The notes below the pieces were generated by a model, which made no database searches, was not told the origin of the DNA, and saw only the letters and a list, made by a program, of their open reading frames with translations. A DNA stretch of 64,000 nt from Halomonas organivorans (GTDB lineage Bacteria > Pseudomonadota > Gammaproteobacteria > Pseudomonadales > Halomonadaceae): contig NZ_JACHXM010000020.1 in assembly GCF_014192055.1 (NCBI RefSeq), positions 1 through 64,000 of the forward strand, given 5' to 3'. A program made the position numbers and the translations under genes. Of this stretch, positions 61,120 to 64,000 are shown piece after piece (within the stretch, counting starts at the first letter, position 1; every line of letters starts with the position of its first letter).

Positions 61120-63318
61120 ATGAAAGCCTGTGTGCCCGACGACCTGCTGGCCTGCCAGGCCCGCCTCGGCGAGCGACGCTGGCGAGGGCTGGCATGGCTG
61201 ACGGGAGAGGTCACGGACGCCTGTCGACGGGCCCTGGCGCTGTGGCATGCCCAGCCGGGAGAGGCGTTGCTGTGGGTGTCGCCCGAGCCGCCGGAGCGCC
61301 TGGACGAGGCGGCCTGGCTGCCCGCCGGCAAGGCGCGCACCCGGCTCGGCGGCGAGCACGACCTGATCATCTATGACGCGGTCTCGCCCGGGGCGGGCTT
61401 CGACCCCGACGCCTTCGGGGCGCTGTCGGGCACCTTGCGTGCCGGCGGGCTGCTGGTGCTGCTGACGCCCGCCGACTGGGGCGTGCGCCCCGACGCCGAC
61501 TATGCACGGCTGGCTGCCCATCCCTGGCGGGCGGAACAGCTCTCGGCCCACTACCTGGCCCGCCTCGGGCGGTTGTTGGAGGCGTCGCCTCAGACGATCC
61601 GCTGGCTCCAGGGGGAGCCGCCCCACCTACCCGCCTGGCCCGAGGCCGTGCCGCCCGGTGCGATGGCCGAGGCTACGCCGGGCGACGCCGAGTGCCTGAC
61701 CCGGGACCAGGCCGAGGCGGTGGCGCGACTGGTCAAGCTGCGCCGACGCCGGCCGCTGGTGCTGACCGCCGACCGCGGCCGCGGCAAGACGGCGGCGCTC
61801 GGCATCGCTTGCGCCCGGCTGCTGGCCCGAGGCGGACGGGGCGAGGGCAAGACCGACGAGATCGAGATCCTGGTGACCGCGCCGCGCCCGGCGGCGGTAT
61901 CAGGGCTCTTCGAACGGCTTGCCACACTGCGGCCCGAAGGGCGGCGCTACGGCCAGCGCTTCGAGGCGGCGGGGGGGCGGGTGGTCTTCCTGGCGCCGGA
62001 CGAGCTCAGCGCCCGGGTCGAGCGCGGGGAAGCCGGCGGCGCCGGGGCCTGGCTGCTGGTCGACGAGGCGGCGGCGATTCCCGCCGGGCTGCTCGGCCAG
62101 TGGCTCGCGGCTTTCCCGCGCATCGCCTTCGCCACCACGGTGCACGGCTACGAGGGCGCCGGGCGCGGCTTCGCGCTGCGCTTCCGCGAGCGCCTCGAGC
62201 GCCTGACCCCCGAATGGCGCGAGTATCATCTGTCCGCTCCGATTCGCTGGGCCGAGGGCGATCCCCTGGAGGCGCTCACTTCCCGACTGCTGATGCTGGA
62301 CGCCGAACCGCCGTTGCCCTCCGAGGAACCGCCCGAGTGGCGGCTCGAGTCGCCTCGCACGCTGGCACGTGACGAGCCGCGCCTGCGGGCACTGTTCGGG
62401 CTGCTGGTCCAGGCCCACTATCGCACCACGCCTGGCGACCTGCGGCGCCTGCTGGACGGCCCGGACACGCGGCTCGCCACCCTCGGCGACGCCGCAGGCC
62501 CCCAGGCGGTGGCGGTCACCGCCGACGAGGGGGGCTTCGATGCCGCGCTGGCCGAGCGGGTGGCACGCGGCGAGCGGCGCCCCCGCGGCCATCTGATGGC
62601 GCAGTCGCTGGCCGCCCATGCCGGCGCGCGGGAGGCACTGACCGGTCGGCTGCGCCGAGTGCTGCGCATCGCCGTGCATCCGGCGTGGCGCCGCCGGGGA
62701 CTCGGCCGGCGGCTGCTGGCCGCCGAACGACAGGCAGCCCGGGAGGCAGGCATCGATCTGCTGGGGGCGAGCTTCGGCGCCGAGCCGGGGCTGCTGGCCT
62801 TCTGGCAGGCCCAGGGCTTTCGCGTAGTGCGCCTCGGCCTGACCCGCGAGGCGGCCACCGGCGAGCACGCCGTGATGGTGGTCGCGCCGGCGGCCGAGGG
62901 TGGAGGGACGCTGGCCGAGGGGCTGGCGCGACGCTTCCAGGCACTGCTGCCGGCGCTGCTGGCCTTCGAACTGCGCGAGCTGGAGCCGGCGGTAGCGCTG
63001 GCGCTGCTGGCAGAGGGCGAGTCCCGGCCGCTCGACGATGAGGCGCGGCGTGATCTAGCTGACATGGCCCATGGGCACCGCGAGGCGGCGCTGGTGCGGC
63101 CCGCGGTGCAGGCGCTGGTCGTCGACGCCGCGGTGCGTGGCGAGCGCGACGAGGCGCTGGCGCTGCTCGCCGCCTGGGCCTTCCAGGGCCGCGGCACGGC
63201 CTGGCTGGCCGCGCGGCTGGGACTCTCCGGCGGCAAGGCGGTCGACGTCTGGCGCCGCGAACAGGTGGCACGAGGCCTGGCGGCCGGTGCGCTTTCCTCG
63301 GGCCGGGCCGAGGGGTAG
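61120..63318 (+). CDS. tmcA: tRNA(Met) cytidine acetyltransferase TmcA
   Basis: The 732-residue enzyme forms N4-acetylcytidine at the wobble base of elongator tRNA-Met. It has an N-terminal DUF1726-type domain, an RecA-like helicase module with Walker A LTADRGRGKTAALG and Walker B WLLVDEAAAIPAGLL, and a GNAT domain (VLRIAVHPAWRRRGLGRRLL). A C-terminal tRNA-binding part follows. I chose the ATG at 61120, six bases after AAGGGG; another lies at 61114. It is divergent from dctP and is followed by pepD after 32 bp. Confidence 0.95.
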   Translation: MKACVPDDLLACQARLGERRWRGLAWLTGEVTDACRRALALWHAQPGEALLWVSPEPPERLDEAAWLPAGKARTRLGGEHDLIIYDAVSPGAGFDPDAFGALSGTLRAGGLLVLLTPADWGVRPDADYARLAAHPWRAEQLSAHYLARLGRLLEASPQTIRWLQGEPPHLPAWPEAVPPGAMAEATPGDAECLTRDQAEAVARLVKLRRRRPLVLTADRGRGKTAALGIACARLLARGGRGEGKTDEIEILVTAPRPAAVSGLFERLATLRPEGRRYGQRFEAAGGRVVFLAPDELSARVERGEAGGAGAWLLVDEAAAIPAGLLGQWLAAFPRIAFATTVHGYEGAGRGFALRFRERLERLTPEWREYHLSAPIRWAEGDPLEALTSRLLMLDAEPPLPSEEPPEWRLESPRTLARDEPRLRALFGLLVQAHYRTTPGDLRRLLDGPDTRLATLGDAAGPQAVAVTADEGGFDAALAERVARGERRPRGHLMAQSLAAHAGAREALTGRLRRVLRIAVHPAWRRRGLGRRLLAAERQAAREAGIDLLGASFGAEPGLLAFWQAQGFRVVRLGLTREAATGEHAVMVVAPAAEGGGTLAEGLARRFQALLPALLAFELRELEPAVALALLAEGESRPLDDEARRDLADMAHGHREAALVRPAVQALVVDAAVRGERDEALALLAAWAFQGRGTAWLAARLGLSGGKAVDVWRREQVARGLAAGALSSGRAEG

Positions 63319-63350
63319 AGTGCCCGGGTCAATCGCGAAACAGACACACC

Positions 63351-64000
63351 ATGAACGCACATCTCGAGCGGCTTTCGCCGCAGCCGCTGTGGCGGCACTT
63401 CCGGACCCTGTGCAACACGCCGCGCCCCTCCGGCCACGAGGCCGCCCTGGTGGCCGTTCTCGAGGGCTGGGCCGACGCGCGCGGCCTGGCTCACGACCGT
63501 GACGCCTACGGTAACCTGCGCCTGCGCAAGCCGGCGACGCCGGGCCTGGAAACCGCACCGGGCATCGTCCTGCAGGGCCATCTGGACATGGTGGCCCAGG
63601 CCAACGCCGAGCATCCGCACGACTTCACCCGCGATCCCATCGACACCTACGTCGACGACGGTTGGCTGCATGCCCGCCATACCACCCTGGGTGCCGACAA
63701 CGGCCTGGGCGTGGCGGCGGCGCTGGCGGTGCTCGAGGACGATACCCTGTCCCACGGCCCCCTGGAGGCGCTGTTCACCCTCGAGGAGGAATCCTCCATG
63801 GGGGGAGCGCTGAACCTGGCCGAGGGCTGGCTCGACGGCCGCGTGCTGCTCAATCTCGACTCCGAGGATCGCGGCCAGGTCTATATCGGCTGCGCCGGCG
63901 GGGCCGACGTGGTGGTCGACGCCCAGTTGCCCACCTCGCGGCTCGAGGACGACGAGGTGGCGGTGCGGCTCTCGTTGACCGGCCTTCGCGGTGGCCATTC
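63351..64000 (+). CDS. pepD: Aminoacyl-histidine dipeptidase (PepD), 5' part
   Basis: The first 216 residues are present and the gene continues beyond the window. It is an M20-family zinc dipeptidase that cleaves carnosine-like Xaa-His peptides. The family N-terminus (LSPQPLWRHFRTLCNTPRPS) and the metal motif VLQGHLDMV are readable. TLGADNGLGVAAALAVLEDD with the bridging Asp and FTLEEESSMGGA with the catalytic Glu are also clear. No strong ribosome site is seen before the ATG. Confidence 0.95.
   Translation, partial: MNAHLERLSPQPLWRHFRTLCNTPRPSGHEAALVAVLEGWADARGLAHDRDAYGNLRLRKPATPGLETAPGIVLQGHLDMVAQANAEHPHDFTRDPIDTYVDDGWLHARHTTLGADNGLGVAAALAVLEDDTLSHGPLEALFTLEEESSMGGALNLAEGWLDGRVLLNLDSEDRGQVYIGCAGGADVVVDAQLPTSRLEDDEVAVRLSLTGLRGGH

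Overview
The window looks like chromosomal DNA of a moderately halophilic gammaproteobacterium, most likely Halomonas or a close relative (Halomonadaceae). The reasons are high GC with strong G/C third-position bias, a stand-alone ectoine hydroxylase gene (ectD), several TRAP transporters, and Pseudomonas-like neighbourhoods such as polA / DUF2782 / thrB. All calls come from reading the sequence and recalling protein families; no database search was run.

Layout. 1-420: the end of an rRNA operon (5S rRNA and two terminators). 446-2697: a SoxR regulator divergent from an FMN reductase and an arylamine N-acetyltransferase with an extra N-terminal domain, with a textbook SoxR box between them. 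2858-9902: a TAXI-type TRAP transporter, its DctB/DctD two-component system, a sigma-54 promoter with two enhancer-like sites, and a VOC protein. 9961-17410: hisC, an AEC transporter, an NlpE-like lipoprotein, radA, the selenium pair selD-mnmH, a glutamine-amidotransferase-like protein lacking its nucleophile, and an alkyltransferase-like protein. 17613-21764: a YjaG-family gene, a 218-bp-period REP-like repeat array, then hisBHAF. 21938-26181: PanM-like acetyltransferase, AsmA, mutY, yggX. 26275-26600: tRNA-Phe, tRNA-Gln, tRNA-Thr, followed by about 600 bp with no convincing gene.

27224-35759 carries a frameshifted AraC regulator and a tight run of an ornithine cyclodeaminase/mu-crystallin-family reductase, an NhaC-family antiporter, a DadA-type FAD dehydrogenase and PutA. 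Together these could convert D-proline or a related cyclic D-imino acid to L-proline and then to glutamate. ectD, a FAH-family gene and a membrane PQQ glucose dehydrogenase follow. 40426-46787: speA-thrB, DUF2782 and polA. 46817-53218: a monooxygenase-like gene with an ArsR-type regulator, a lipoprotein, and a LysR-controlled purine permease / amidohydrolase / TauE set.

53440-57455 holds a ferric-iron ABC transporter whose three genes lie in three transcription units around a Fur box. 57628-60799 is a second TRAP system (dctPQM) with a structured spacer between dctP and dctQ. The window ends with tmcA and the 5' part of pepD. No CRISPR array, intact insertion sequence or prophage was seen. 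The most interesting items are the candidate D-imino-acid module, the SoxR-controlled NAT fusion, the DctBD-controlled TAXI transporter and the 16-bp duplication that breaks the AraC gene.
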